Assembly: GCA_019009955.1 (NCBI GenBank)
Contig: CM032232.1
Location: 71,427,501 to 71,491,500 of the forward strand
DNA length: 64,000 nucleotides
Source of the DNA: Riptortus pedestris
Lineage: Eukaryota; Arthropoda; Insecta; Hemiptera; Alydidae
Direction of reading: 5' to 3'
Shown: piece by piece, positions 37,640 through 49,815 of the stretch
Position numbering within the stretch: position 1 is the stretch's first letter
How the letters are laid out: every line of letters begins with the position of its first letter
Program-made: the position numbers and the translations under genes
The notes under the pieces: model-generated
The model's database searches: none
Told to the model about the DNA's origin: nothing
Seen by the model: only the letters and a program-made list of their open reading frames with translations

Positions 37640-39840
37640 TATTTTTTATTATCTCAATAAAGTAATTATATCATCAGTTGTTTAAGTACTGATAGCTAGG
37701 CCGACAATTCCGGCGTGAGATGTAGTAGGACAGATTTCAATTTCACATTCCTACCGTCGGTCTCTTTTCGTTTCTGACTGTTATGATGAAGTTAATGATA
37801 CAGTTAATCATTATTAGCTCACTGTGATAACGTTCTGGAGCCAGTTTCTTCTAGAACCTCTAAATTGGTATTTGTTTGATATTTTAAACTATTGTAAACG
37901 TGTAGATAGGCAGTCGTTGGGATGCGTCCTAACCTTTGACGGCGAGAGTACAACCCCAGTCAGTATTGGATGTGATGGAAGTCAGCTGAGCCGGGACCCC
38001 GTGCCTGGCCTTTAAAACCGGTTTTATAAGAAGCGGCAACCCCGCCTACTCCCGACCTCAGTGTACTACACCTGCACGACTATCCCATGCTAGGCAAACC
38101 CCTCACTACCTTACACCACAATAGTCAAATGACCGCTCATCAAGGCACCAAGATAGCGAGATATATAAATATAGGAATTCTCATTTGGGCCCTCAGAAAA
38201 GCAAGTTCGGTAACAATTATTCAATAATGAAAATCATGCTCAAAATTTAAATTAGTTTGCAACAAAGTTGAGCCTTCCCTTGGCAAGCAAAGCTCTAAAA
38301 CATGCATTTGCATAAATTAAATATCACTTTTATAAATTTATAATAAGGCATAATACTAAAGGAAGATATTTTTATAACTAGAATCTATAAGTAGTAAGAT
38401 GTATTCCTTGGAGGAACTATTGATTTCGTGGCTCAGAAAAAAAGTGACTATGTGAGTGAAAACTACCTTATATGTTGATTTATCAATCCTTGGACTATTT
38501 CCAAAGCTAAATTATTTAGGCAACTGAACAAATTATCCAGTTAAAATTTTTCTGTCAAATTAGACTCCTAAAATTAGTATACTAGGAGATACAAATACAC
38601 AACTCTGTTTAAATTCTTGATTAAAAATATACTGGCGTACAGAAAACATAGGCCCCCCTTTATACAAAGGTACTGATTGATCCTCTACTTTATGAAGATT
38701 CTCAGGGCTATAATGAAGCTGGAAATATTTAAAAATTCCCAATGAGTAGAATATGAATTTACAATGTATAATTTAATTTGTATTTGTTATAAGAATCTGA
38801 AAGAATGGATCAAATATTGGTCCTGGATCATTTCCAGGCTTGAACACCTTACTCTCTACTATGGTATCGTCTGATACCAGTATAAGTCAAATTAGAATTC
38901 CTATTACCAAAGTTAGATTAAGAACCAACTATATAACTTATAAACATACATAAACTTTTTTTAAATGAAAAAAATGTATATACTTCACTAACAATTTTCG
39001 AGAACCCATTCAAATTCACTCTCTCATGGCTACCACTGTCAGAGTGGGTTTGTTGCTAGTTGAACAGCCTCACTCTACTTTTTATACTTATTTCTATTGT
39101 TATTATTGAGCAGAAAATATACATTCAAACTGACGAAAAATCCTTACACTTGCTACTATAACCTCCGAGAGACCCAAATTCTAAACTGTTTGGTTCAAAA
39201 CTAAACTAAAGAAGACTATAACTCAATCCAACATACAGAAATCAACTTAGCTCATATTTTAACTTATTTAAAGCAAAGGTAAAATGAATGCAAGAAAAAT
39301 CAACAAATTAAACCCATAACACGTATGGAAATAAAAAACGAATAATAAAATATTTTGTTTACGTTCTTGAACAAAATTATAAACATTTATTTGCACAACT
39401 GAATCGTCAATATTCCCTTTAATAATGAACTAATAATTCCATGATAATGAACCAATTTAAATCAATTGGTCAAGAAATCGTTAGAATTAAATATGTTTAT
39501 ACTGTGACTCCTACAAATTAAACACCTTATATTCATCCATTAATCTATTAATTTAACGAACTAGAGAAATAATGACAATAATATGTGGAAATAAATAATA
39601 ATAAAAATAGTTTTTTTCTGTTTTACAGAATATATTTAGTTTAGCTCTTGAACAGATAATATCACACATCAACAAAATAATTAAAAATTCCATTGTTTGA
39701 CGAAAAATACATACCAATTATTCTACCTGTATGTAATAACGTCAATACCTAAATTGGAAGGATGATACAGTAACAACAAATCTAAAATTTAACTATCTAT
39801 TAAATAGTAATAACTTCAAATAACTTTGGAAAATTTGCGT
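37640..39840. other. no recognised gene; GC-richer patch at 37910-38150
   Basis: The patch reads GAGCCGGGACCCCGTGCCTG, then TTTAAAACCGGTTTTATAAG, and resembles mobile-element DNA without identifiable coding. 38160-39840 is plain AT-rich DNA. Confidence 0.35.
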
Positions 39841-39841
39841 A

Positions 39842-40121
39842 TGCCAAAGAGACAATGAAACGCCTAAGACATTTCGCATCAAACAGATTTATGTGCCCAG
39901 GATGTACTCCATCGAAACAAAGCATCCTCAGGACATCCATCTCGACCATCAAAGCAGCCATGTGGAACTTATATCTGAAACATCGTATGCACCAGTGGCT
40001 TTATACGAAGCACATGCACAAGACTTGGAAGAGTCCACTTTCAAAAGTGGTTTGCAAGACTCTATTGGGTGTTATACCTTTAGCAAAACATCAAATTTGC
40101 CTGTTGACGCTCAAGCGATAG
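39842..40121 (+). other. GC-richer block with two overlapping open frames, unrecognised
   Basis: Two overlapping frames (39855-40121 and 39893-40135) stay open through a block of more balanced composition than its AT-rich surroundings, and both stop at the edge of a HINE-like repeat (40122 on). One contains two Cys (RFMCPGCTPSKQ); the other reads RMYSIETKHPQDIHLDHQSS. Neither is recognised. It may be a gene fragment or a captured segment. Confidence 0.2.
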
Positions 40122-40572
40122 CAATTTCTATTTAATCGTTGCCTAACTCGATATTAGAACATTTTATGTCAAATTAAAGATTAATTTCGCTAATGGTGGA
40201 AATCTGATGAGGTAAAGAGGGGATTAGAGGGGAGAGACATGAAAAATTCGAATATTTCCGAAAAAATTAGTAATATTAATTTCATTGTAAAGTTCATTTT
40301 CCAAAACTATTGCTCTATAGATTTTTTTCCATAACTCGAATGTTAACCGAGCTACTTCTATTTCTTTTTCCTTTATTTCAGGCTTCAGTAAAACCCCACT
40401 TCTCGTCCACTTGAATAACTGTCTCATTAAACTTCTCATGTCAAGCTTAAATTTCTATTCCTGTTTCGGCTACTTTCTTGAGGATGAATCAGATGGTGAA
40501 ATGAAATGATCCACGCATCACTTCTCAAGTGGGAAATCTGCTTAGTTTGTGTTGCCTCTTCATGACAGATTT
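40122..40572 (-). mobile_element. HINE-like repeat, 3'-truncated
   Basis: GCAATTTCTATTTAATCGTT and GGCTTCAGTAAAACCCCACT; ends GTGGGAAATCTGCTTAGTTT followed by a diverged CCTCTTCATGACAG. Confidence 0.65.
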
Positions 40573-41855
40573 TTTTTCGTAGTCCTGCAGCTTTGAGCAT
40601 GACGGGCTGTCAGAAGCTTTAAGAATAATATGCATAGGACATATTTATGGCGGTAAAGTGAGATAATGAAAGGGAAAACCCAGCTGTCCATAGTAGGGCA
40701 TGAAAAGTAAGTCGTGCTCCCAGATAGGTTACACCTTAGCGGCAATCAAGGACTACATAGTCACTAGCATCACTGCCTTCTAGCAATAAGTATAGGCTGG
40801 CTTACAATAGGTCCAATCCTTACTTCATCACCAATTATTGTTTCAATTCTCAATTAGGCAAATAATAGTGATGATGATAAGGTGAAAACAACATCTGAGT
40901 GCAAACGAAAGAACGTAAACGCCTTTTGTAGAGCGGATAAGCACTTAAATTTAAAATATAAAGCTTTCAATAGTTTTTCGTTGTTTGTGTCTTGTTAAAT
41001 AAGATCAAATTTCGACTATAAATCATTTGCTTTACAGATTCAATTGTTTTGTTCAAGTTGATGAAGTGAAGGATTCTGTTTTTATTCGAATGTCTAAAAC
41101 TTATATATGTGCTTTTCCGTCATACATCTTACAACCAGCCATACCAAGATACTGAAGAAATTAATTTTTTTTTTTAATTCGATTCTCTTCCGCAATCAGT
41201 GACATGCGTTTACTTAATTAATCTCCATAGGTTAAACAGTTAGCACCATCGACTATTAAACTTAATTTAAGGGACAGAGTATCTTTGCTTCATTACTACG
41301 ATTTACAAGTTTAATTTAAAGAAATTAAAAATCTACGAGATAAAGGTCGGCATAATCAATACAAAAGTATAAAACCAAAAATAATAAACAGGTTTGAGCA
41401 TCAATAAATGAAACTAAATTTAAACGGCAATCATATCATTAGCTATTAGCCCACTACATCTTCTTTTGGTTTACTACAATGTATTATATTTATTGATATT
41501 TTAGATTCTTATATGTGGCATTTACATTTGAATTTGAAGAGGCCTCATTTAGCAAATTACTAGTTAGAGTGGGTATACATTTACAAGATCAATCTTCCCC
41601 TTGACTAACCGAGGAGGGAGATCGTCGTACATCATCCTTTGGGGTACGAGCTCGTTACCCGAGGCCTTTAGTGTCGCAGCGCTTGTGGATTAGAAGGAGC
41701 CTTGGTCGACGTTGGGTGTATGCCGAGTCGATAACTCTACGTAAAACTCTCACCGCGACTCATTCGAGTTTCGTTCAAGTGCGGCTAAAAACTTTGAGAT
41801 GCATAATACCAACCTTAAAAAAACATGCTTGTTCCCACCCCTGGGGTCCTAATTA

Positions 41856-41996
41856 TTGACCAATCGTTAACCATCTCGATATTGAAGCGATTCATATACA
41901 AATTAAGATGAAGTTCATGGCTGAAATCGGACAAAGAGAAAGATGCTCCTAGGGCATTCGAAATATCATTGTTATTATGAGTCGGATCGAATGTCG
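41856..41996 (-). mobile_element. HINE-like repeat, middle fragment
   Basis: ACCAATCGTTAACCATCTCG, TTCATGGCTGAAATCGGACA and TATTATGAGTCGGATCGAAT. Confidence 0.6.
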
Positions 41997-42261
41997 GCTT
42001 TTTACTACAAAAACTGATGTGGGTCACGTTAAAACATGTTACCACTTCCTTCTAGGCAACGAAATGACATTCATTTCAGCCATTTCTGTGAGTCTCCTAC
42101 GGCTGTTCAGAAGTCCAGACCAGCTTTCCAGGAGTGAAGGTGTCCAATTAGGGCGAAAATACTCTCCGATTGAGAACATAGTAGTGGAATATTTGGCCTC
42201 ATCTATAATCCACCTCAAAATTAAATGTAGTTTAACATAATTTATTAATGTCCGCCCCGAA

Positions 42262-42300
42262 TAGCTGTCGAGTTGCCAAAAGTGGACGTTCATAAATAAT
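42262..42300 (+). mobile_element. SINE tail remnant (family A)
   Basis: Only GCCAAAAGTGGACGTTCATA and the following AATAAT match the family tail. Confidence 0.45.
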
Positions 42301-42425
42301 ATTTATTACGAACCAGAGAAGCTCTCGCTTGGCACCCTGAGGAGCTAGTCTCTCGCTTAACTGCTTCAAAGTTAGTAACCGTTAGCAATCTCGACTCATT
42401 TAAATAACTTCAAACATTTACTTAC

Positions 42426-42664
42426 ATTTGCTTCTGAAATGATCTGGGGCTGATGAATTTCGCCAACTGCTTGACATACTTTTTCTTGTAGCCTTCCTTA
42501 TACTCGCCCCATCCCATGGAGCTAGTGTAGCTCTTTGTGTACGTACTTCTTGTGTGAGATTTAGCCATTGATCTAATTGATTTAGGAATAGAAGGTGGTT
42601 TTTCTTCTTCCTCTTCTAATACCTTTTTCTTCTGCTTCTTTTTCTTCTTCACCTTTTTCTTTTG
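42426..42664 (-). CDS. exon of unrecognised gene (Lys tract and Tyr/Lys-rich tail)
   Basis: 239 bases between TTTCTTTCCAG and CAAAT|GTAAGT, ending phase 2. It has a Lys/Gln tract, a short Glu run, then a Ser/Thr/Tyr-rich stretch with KSHTRSTYTKSYTSSMGWGE and a basic end KFISPRSFQKQ. It is not repeat-derived and is more GC-rich than its flanks. Confidence 0.55.
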
Positions 42665-45600
42665 CTGGAAAGAAATTAATTATAATATAACGATAATCGA
42701 GTCACATTAGCATCAGTATAAAAATGGGATAAAAGTACATTAGGAGTTCCATTGTGTTACCAGGGAGGTTGTAATTTGAAATAATCAGAATGTTAACTGT
42801 CATTGAAATATACACGGTTCCGCCTGATTAACGTGAGCACTCTTTTCATTTCCATCACATACCGATAATGTCCTTTCTGAACCGATTAACTTGGTATACA
42901 TGAAAAACGGCGAATGGACGATTATCAACAAATTAATATTTAATAAATTAATAAAATAGCTGTGACATAAATATCCATATTAACCATATAAGGAACGATT
43001 CCATTAGGTTAGCATTACCACAAAATATCTCTTCACATTTCGTTCTGGGACTCTTATAATATCAAAGAAAATCATGAGGTAGCTGCTGAAAGTTGGAAGT
43101 AATAATTTGAATGTTGTAATGCAAAATAAGTTTTAATACTGAAATATATATGCTAAACACACAATTGATTACTTTCACTTTTCCGACAAATATACACGAT
43201 GTTATTGACAAACATAACTACTGATTTTCAAGACATCCCTCCTGTCAGCAGAAGTAAAAAATAAATTTAACATTTTGACAGCTTTTATTCCATTAAAACA
43301 TATACTAAGGATTTCTCAATTATATTTGTGCACTCGAAGGAAAAATAGAAAATTTCTATTTAGCAACAAAAAGTCAGAAATTTTAAAATCTTTAATTAAA
43401 TTTGCGTTTTAGGACTGAAAAGTCCCTATTCCTACATTCTAAACACAATTGGTTCTTTAAAGTGTTCTAACAAAATCAACATTAACGAATATAAATACGG
43501 AAATAGGTTTTGACTACAAAGTAAACCCCACTCATGTCACTACCAGTAATGTATAAAATAAGCCCTCTTTGACAATAATCAGATCCTCGTTTCAATTACA
43601 AAGCATTTTATCCAGGCATTCTCATAGAAACAATTATTTTCTGTGACTGGATGTCGGATGTGAAAGTATGAATTCATAAATTTGAACAACGGTTTGAGAC
43701 CGATAAATGTATTCTAAAAATAATTTGTTCCCAAATCATATTCCATAAAAGCAATATTATCGAAGATATTGATGAGTATGGAATTTCACGTCCCTTCCCA
43801 CTCCTGGCAGAAAATTCGAATTCCCATATAGCATTTGTTGGCCCACAAATATTGAAGTCCATAGAAACCCTCCATGCCGTTTTTGAGTGATTGACAGACA
43901 TGATTTTCAGTAATGATGTCATTTTTAGCAGATTTCCCTTAAGGGAAATCAGCTATTGAGGTCGTACTCATGACGCGATTTTCGAAAATTTTCTTCAAAT
44001 GTCCATCGATCCTACCCAAAAGATGACGAAAATGAGGTCCATTCAAAATTTTATATATATATATAATCTGTTGACGCTCTATTTTTGTTTGATCGTTACC
44101 ATATTTAAACGTTTTATGCAAAAAGACAGATCAAGTTCGGTAATGACTGAAATCGGACCAGTGGGAGGGGGGAGGAGGTTTAGAAGGGGGATTTTCGAAA
44201 ATTCGAAATATCTCTGTTACCATACGTCGGATCTAGAAATTGTTTAGAACCAATCTTATTGTAAATTAAATTTACTATAAATATTGTTCTATACATTTCT
44301 TCTCTATCTTGAATATTAACCGAGATATTTTCATTTGTATTAAATTTGGGCCGTAACGGACGACTGAGTTTCTCGCCAAACGCTAGTTCGGCCCTTTGCC
44401 GTAACTGTTCGGCTCTCGTATGGAGATTTCTCTATTGTATAACTTCCGTGGGAAATCTGCTTAGTTTACGCAGCCCCTGCGTGACGGACTTTTCTTGGAA
44501 TGAGCTGGAACCTAATGAAACGACCCCCCCCCCCCTACCCCAAATTTGAATTTGAAATCAGACAAATCTTAGAGTTTTATTTATACATTTACCTTCATAA
44601 GTATCTAAGAACTAGGTACGGAGAATCCATTTACTATAGTAGAGTCTGGAAGAATAATCTTTCTTGGGATTCTAATCAATCCCATCTCAATATCTAAAAC
44701 ATGCACACCATAAATCATGCCAATAAACGTCATAACTGAGTCTAGATGGGTTTCAAACCAGACAATTTCGTTGAAATATGAAAACCTAATTCGTTAGGAA
44801 TTTCAATACTTTCTGTGAAAGAGATCAATACTTCGTACAAGGAAAGTAAATGTATACAAGACTAAAAATTATAGGGATTTTCATTCATTCATCTTTCTTG
44901 TCTCGATCTGCCAGAGCGGATGGTAGTCTGTGCGAAAAGAAGTGAAATTCTGTATTTAGATATAAGCTCCTGATTAGGCGTGAAACTGTATCTTTCACTT
45001 CGGTCTTCATTTTTTTTAGTCTTATATACTTTCGTCTGCCTTTTCGACATAATAAATAACTTGTGTTATCCTTTTCATAAAAAAAAATCCCCACCATTCA
45101 AGCCCAACCTTTGTTCGTCCGTAAAAATGGAATGCTCTATAAACCACAACGAGTCGACAAAATACAAAGGAATACAAAATTTACATCAATGGAAATCCGA
45201 TACAGGAACGTGAATAGGAAGCGGAAGGGCGACCAAGTTGCACCCTTTTCTTTATTTATTTCATGCTAGTTATAAATGACAAAAATATGTTAAATAAAAA
45301 TAGCAATATTTATAGTACATTCAATTTGCAGTAAGATTGGTTCTATACAATTTTTCAATCCGACGTAAAACAACGGAGATATTTTGGAACTTCGAAATTC
45401 CCCCTTTATCAATCCTTCCCTCCCATTGTTCCGATTTCAGCCGTTAACAAAAAATTTTCGAAGATCGTGTCATGAGTACGACTTCAATAGCTGATTTCCA
45501 CTAAGAGAAATCTGCTAAAACATTCACTTACTCCTGCGTTTCTTTCTTCGATTGCGTTAGACAATCAGAGACTTAAATACAAAATTCCTTAAACCATTAA

Positions 45601-45831
45601 GTGTTAACTACTTACTACTTGTTCAAAAGCTTCCTCATTAACCGGCGTAGTACTTGATTGTATACTAGTGACTTCTTCTGTAACAGATTCTTCACTCTTT
45701 TTCCCCTCATAATCTCCTTCTATTTTAGGAATAATTCCATAGCAGCAAGGATCAACAGGAGAATATAGTGGTTCTGGCACTGACTCCCAAGCAGGCGACA
45801 TTCCCTCTTCTGTTAAAGGATATGTAGACCA
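42426..45831 (-). CDS. two-exon fragment of an unrecognised spliced gene
   Basis: On the - strand, exon 45831-45616 (72 codons) is bounded by ATATTAG| and |GTAAGT. The next exon, 42664-42426, has acceptor TTTCTTTCCAG and donor |GTAAGT. Both junctions are phase 0, so the frames join without a stop. The product begins WSTYPLTEEGMSPAW and continues with SPVDPCCYGIIPK. It then has an acidic Ser/Thr/Glu stretch, a Lys-rich tract with a short Glu run, and a Tyr/Lys/Ser-rich basic tail including GWGEYKEGYKKKYVKQL. No family is recognised. The intron (42665-45615) holds HINE-like copies. More exons are expected on both sides because neither an initiator nor a stop is evident. The charged, low-complexity composition is also compatible with a nuclear or cytoskeletal protein; this is inference only. 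Confidence 0.55.
43924..44493 (-). mobile_element. HINE-like repeat, complete
   Basis: TTTAGCAGATTTCCCTTAAG begins the copy with an intact palindrome. A short TA run follows at 44052-44063. It ends GGGAAATCTGCTTAGTTTAC with GCAGCCCCTGCGTGACGGAC. It lies in the intron of the - strand gene. Confidence 0.88.
45262..45521 (+). mobile_element. HINE-like repeat, 5'-truncated, core deleted
   Basis: CAATTTGCAGTAAGATTGGT, TTTTTCAATCCGACGTAAAA, TCCGATTTCAGCCGTTAACA joined directly to ATTTTCGAAGATCGTG, and an end with CCACTAAGAGAAATCTGC. Confidence 0.75.
45616..45831 (-). CDS. exon of unrecognised gene (acidic Ser/Thr segment)
   Basis: 216 bases, open throughout, starting TGG after ATATTAG and ending GAACAAGTA before GTAAGT. 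It encodes WSTYPLTEEGMSPAWESVPE, then YSPVDPCCYGIIPKIEGDYE and a Ser/Thr/Glu-rich end. Confidence 0.55.
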
Positions 45832-46218
45832 CTAATATGAAACAACTTATCATTAGAATATTAATCATTATTAGAAACAATATGTTTTAGGAATAGTTCA
45901 TGGAGTCTTATAGTCAATTTTAAATTGGTTGTCTAGGTATTTCCTCTAGCGATCATATTAATTTGTTTTTTTATGAATTTGATAATTGTAATAGATGTCT
46001 TTTGTTAGGAGTGAAAGAGGATCAATAGAGAAATGAAAGATCATTCCGACAATCCTCCACATGTTTCAATGGTTCATACCAGGGCCTAGACATCAACCTA
46101 TCCACATTAAGCTTAATACATTTATTGATTCCATTAGTGCAATAGTCCTATCTTGGCTACTGACTAAATTATAAGACTATCCAAAAAGTAAATTGATAGT
46201 CTTCAGAAGGGAAATTTC

Positions 46219-46270
46219 ACTGCAAGTGCGAAATCTGCTGTTTATGCAGTCCCTCTGCGGCGGACTTTTT
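46219..46270 (-). mobile_element. HINE-like repeat, 5' fragment
   Basis: AAGTGCGAAATCTGCTGTTT and ATGCAGTCCCTCTGCGGCGG. Confidence 0.55.
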
Positions 46271-46584
46271 TTTTAATACGTTGGTTTGAGTAAATTTTAA
46301 ATAAATGTAATAAATTTCAGAACAAAGTCATATTTTCACAAAATCGTAGATGTTTTGTATTTCTAAAGCTCGGGCCTCCATCCAAACCACCTGCATTGCT
46401 GTCAATGAGATAGGTGGGGAATAACACAGAGAGAAGCTAAGTTCTCCTCCCCATCTCTCCAATTGTATACATTTAACCGCCTTTAGATATTGATCATTTT
46501 ACTTTTTGTGATAATTGATGTTGCTAAGAATACCGATTTCTACAGCTGACAAGGCCTGCAACTATTACTTTTATCATTCCTTTA

Positions 46585-46732
46585 CAACAGCGAGTTCGAT
46601 TCCCGATTATTGAGCGAATTAATTTTTAAAAAATCCTTAGTCCCACCCTGGCTAGAAAAGGGTGGTAACCTGTAGATAACCTGTCCCAGTTAGCCTTACT
46701 TGCAAAAAGTGGGTGTTGATAAATAATTTAAT
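46585..46732 (+). mobile_element. SINE, 5'-truncated (family A)
   Basis: Starts near box B GCGAGTTCGATTCCCG; then CTTAGTCCCACCCTGGCTAG, GGTGGTAACCTGTAGATAAC and tail GTGGGTGTTGATAAATAA. Confidence 0.85.
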
Positions 46733-46739
46733 TCATTCT

Positions 46740-46983
46740 AGATATGGCTTGGAGTAGGATCAAAAAAGGTTATAGAACGAATCTTAAACTATTGGTGCTC
46801 TACAATTGTTGTTCTATACATTTTCTCGCTACTCAAAATTGTTAATTTCCTTGTTAAGCCTAAAATAAACCACCACTTCTACTCATCGAATTTGGACTTA
46901 TAAATACAGAATATATGGTGAGATGAGATTACTAGTGTGCCATCCCAGCACGCGGTAAATCTGCTTAGTTTTCGTGACACTTT
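46740..46983 (-). mobile_element. HINE-like repeat, partial
   Basis: GGAGTAGGATCAAAAAAGGT and AACGAATCTTAAACTATTGG, ending CGGTAAATCTGCTTAGTTTT with CGTGACAC. Confidence 0.55.
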
Positions 46984-47084
46984 ATTTAAACTTCCTAAAA
47001 TTCTTGGGAAGACTTACACTTCAAGGAATCAATGAATTGGTAGCGTCAAAGAATCTGTTGGAGCCCGTGTTACACACGTGTGTT

Positions 47085-47172
47085 GATAAATATGGTAAAC
47101 GTAGGGTCATGGGTTCGATTCCCATGTGGGCAGTAAGAATTTATATAGTTACGAACTCACTAAATAAATATA
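47085..47172 (+). mobile_element. SINE middle fragment (family A)
   Basis: ATATGGTAAACGTAGGGTCA, box B GGGTTCGATTCCCATGTGGG and AGTTACGAACTCACTAAATA. It then runs into a HINE-like repeat at 47180. Confidence 0.75.
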
Positions 47173-47179
47173 TCGTGGA

Positions 47180-47560
47180 GGGGCTGCGCAATCTAACCAG
47201 ATTTCCCATGTGCTGGTATGACACACTGTCAATCTCTTCTCACCATATATTTTCTATTTCTAACAATAAGTAAACATCCAATGAGTAGTAGTGGTAGTTT
47301 GCTGAGGGCTGAAATAACTCGGTAAATATTTGTGTTACGAAAGAATGAATGAGACAACAATTGTAGAACATCAACAGTTTAACAAGATTTACTCTATAAT
47401 ATTTTTCGATACGATTCATAACGGAAATATTTTGAATTTTCAAATTCTCCTCCCTCTCTGACCCCCCCCCCTCCTTATTCCTGGTCCAATTTCTGCCAAT
47501 CATAAATACGATGTTTAGTGTTGAGTGAAACGGCCGAATATCGAGTAAGGTATAGATCAA
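47180..47560 (+). mobile_element. HINE-like repeat, partial
   Basis: GGAGGGGCTGCGCAATCTAA, CCAGATTTCCCATGTG, TTTTCGATACGATTCATAAC and a CCCCCCCCTCC block. It follows a SINE fragment. Confidence 0.65.
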
Positions 47561-47699
47561 ATGTACATTTTTGAGACAAGAACTAAACTAAAACCTTAAT
47601 TGATGACGTCGTCATAATAATGGTCCCATGGAAACAATATTTGAACTTAAGCTTAGAATAAAGAGGTTCATATTCATACAGCTTATTGTTATTAGGACA

Positions 47700-48044
47700 T
47701 GATTAAGAGTAGCTTAGTGAAGGCTGAATACTAAAAAATCCAAATATCTCGGTTAATATTAATCATGGAGAATACATAGGGACATATATGTGCATATATA
47801 ACAACATTTGTAGACACTTAAAACTTAAATTTACAGTAAGGTTAGTTCTATACGCTTTTTCGATCCGACGAATAGTAACAGAGACATCTGAAATTATCGA
47901 AATCCTCCCCCTCTACCCTCCCCCCTCCGATATTAGCCGTTAATGGACTTGTCTTTAGTTAGGCATGAAACGCTTATATAGGATCGATGGACGTTTGAAG
48001 AAATGCTTGGAACATGGCATCATGAGCACAACCTCAATGGCTGA
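47700..48044 (+). mobile_element. HINE-like repeat, 3' half
   Basis: AAATATCTCGGTTAATATTA, TTTTTCGATCCGACGAATAG, then ATAGGATCGATGGACGTTTG and ATCATGAGCACAACCTCAAT. It meets the next copy tail to tail at GGCTGATTTTTTAGCAG. Confidence 0.75.
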
Positions 48045-48596
48045 TTTTTTAGCAGATTTCCCTCAAGGGAAATCAGCTATGGAGGTCGTACTCATGACGC
48101 GAGTTTCGAAAAATTTCTTCAAAATTATATATATATATATGTCTGTTAACGCTCTAGCGGTCGCAATTTTCGTTTGATCGTTATCAAACTCGATATTTAA
48201 ACGTTGTATGCAAAAATAAAGATCGAGTTCGTTAATGGCGGAAATCGGACCAGTGGGAGGGGGGGTTTAGAGGGGAGGATTTCCGGAAATTCGAAATATC
48301 TCAGTTACTATACGTCGGATCGAAAAATTATATAGAATCAATCTTATTACAAATTAAATTTATTATAAATAATGTTATATACATTTATTCTGTATCTTGA
48401 ATATTAACCGAGATATTTGCATTTTTCTGTTTTCAACTTCTGAGATGAGATCGTCTAACTTCGGGTCTAGTCGTAAGTTTCCGTCAAGAGTTAGTTCGGG
48501 CCCTTCCCGTAACTAACTCTCTATTCTGAAATTTCTCTAATATAAAACTTCACGTGGGAAATCTGCTTAGTTTGCGCAGCCCCTGCGTGACGGACT
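48045..48596 (-). mobile_element. HINE-like repeat, complete
   Basis: TTTTTAGCAGATTTCCCTCA to GGGAAATCTGCTTAGTTTGC with GCAGCCCCTGCGTGACGGAC. A short TA run lies at 48126-48140; GCTCTAGCGGTCGCAATTTT follows. Confidence 0.87.
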
Positions 48597-48621
48597 AGAA
48601 ATGTGAGGTATTTTTATCTAT

Positions 48622-48668
48622 CCCGTCCAGATTAACCACAATAACAATGTGGACGCCAACAAATAACT
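48622..48668 (+). mobile_element. SINE tail fragment (family A)
   Basis: ATCCCGTCCAGATTAACC and AATGTGGACGCCAACAAATA match the family tail directly after a HINE-like end. Confidence 0.5.
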
Positions 48669-48780
48669 AAACCGATTAATCTGTCAAAATCAAGGGGTGT
48701 TTTGCTTATATGAACTTATTTTCTGCATTCATCTCGGAAAATACGGAAAAATATTGGAGCTTCTGGAGGAAATATATATT

Positions 48781-49815
48781 CAATATATTTATTTGAAGAG
48801 CTCCGCAACTAGGCGATGTCGCTCAGTATCATTTATTTGAATTCTCTAAATTAAAATTTTAAAATAAAGATAAAATGTTTTCAGAATTATTAAAACATAG
48901 TAGAAAGTATATGGAAATAAAATTAAGGAAATGTTAAAATAATGCTATATGAGACGATAAACTTTGAGATAAATCTTAGCATGAGGGTGATGGAAGTCTA
49001 AGACACTAGTTTAAAAATGTATTATACAGAGATATAAAACGTAGAGAAATGAGTGGAGTAGGTGAGGTTTAAAGTTTGTTGTAAATGTCAGTTGTCTTCA
49101 AGTGGTTTAAGTATGTATTTATATGTGGGCTGCCTTCTGTTAATAGTTCGTTCAAGTCGTTGGGTAAGTTCAAATGTTCACGTAGTCTGCAGTCGGTCAG
49201 GAGATGTTTAATGGTCAGTACTGTGTTACAGTGAGTGCATGTAGGTCGATCTTTACGGTTTATGAGCTATAAATGTGTAAGTAGTGAATGTCCGATTCTA
49301 AGCCTAGTCAACACCACTTGATCTCGTCTGGTTAGATTTTCCAGAGATTTCCCTTTGTTTGGGTTGTCTAGTATTTCTCGGACTTTGTCAGTTTGTAGCC
49401 TGTTTTAATTACCCGTTTCATGTCTTGTGCAGTCAGCCTGTCAATGTCCACAGTTCTTTTCCTGGCTGCTAATTTAGCTTGTCGGTCGATGTCAGTACTT
49501 TGTTTTATGTCTGTATGTCCCAGTGACCACATAGTAGACTGTGTAATAAGTGGGAGTGAATTGTAAGGATTTCCTATGGAGAGTAAGGAACTAAGAGAGT
49601 CGATACACAGCAGTATTTTGGTGGTGGGGGTTGCTCTAGTTTTGATAGAGCAAGAATTATCACCTGGAGTTCGGGTGAATATACTGAGGCTTTATTATCC
49701 AATCGTATTTTATACACTGCATCTCCCATAGCTGCTGCTGCACCGGTCCCTGTCTCAGTTTTTGATCCGTCTGTGTAGACAAATAACGATTCTGGTGGAA
49801 AGAACAGCATGCATT
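48781..49815 (-). mobile_element. 5'-truncated non-LTR retrotransposon, RNase H and C-terminal end
   Basis: On the - strand, SLFVYTDGSKTETGTGAAAA (from about 49786) and SPELQVIILALSKLE are RNase H motifs with the first Asp and the Glu. After a one-base shift KILLCIDSLSSLLSIGNP supplies the third acidic residue. Farther on, LTRLRIGHS, RKDRPTCTHCNTVLTIKHLL and DCRLREHLNLPNDLNELL form the CCHC-like C-terminal end typical of I/R1/Jockey-group elements. A 3' UTR ends GCGGAGCTCTTCAAATAAAT near 48790. Stops and shifts show decay. It shares its 3' end with the copy at 36100-36695. Confidence 0.75.
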
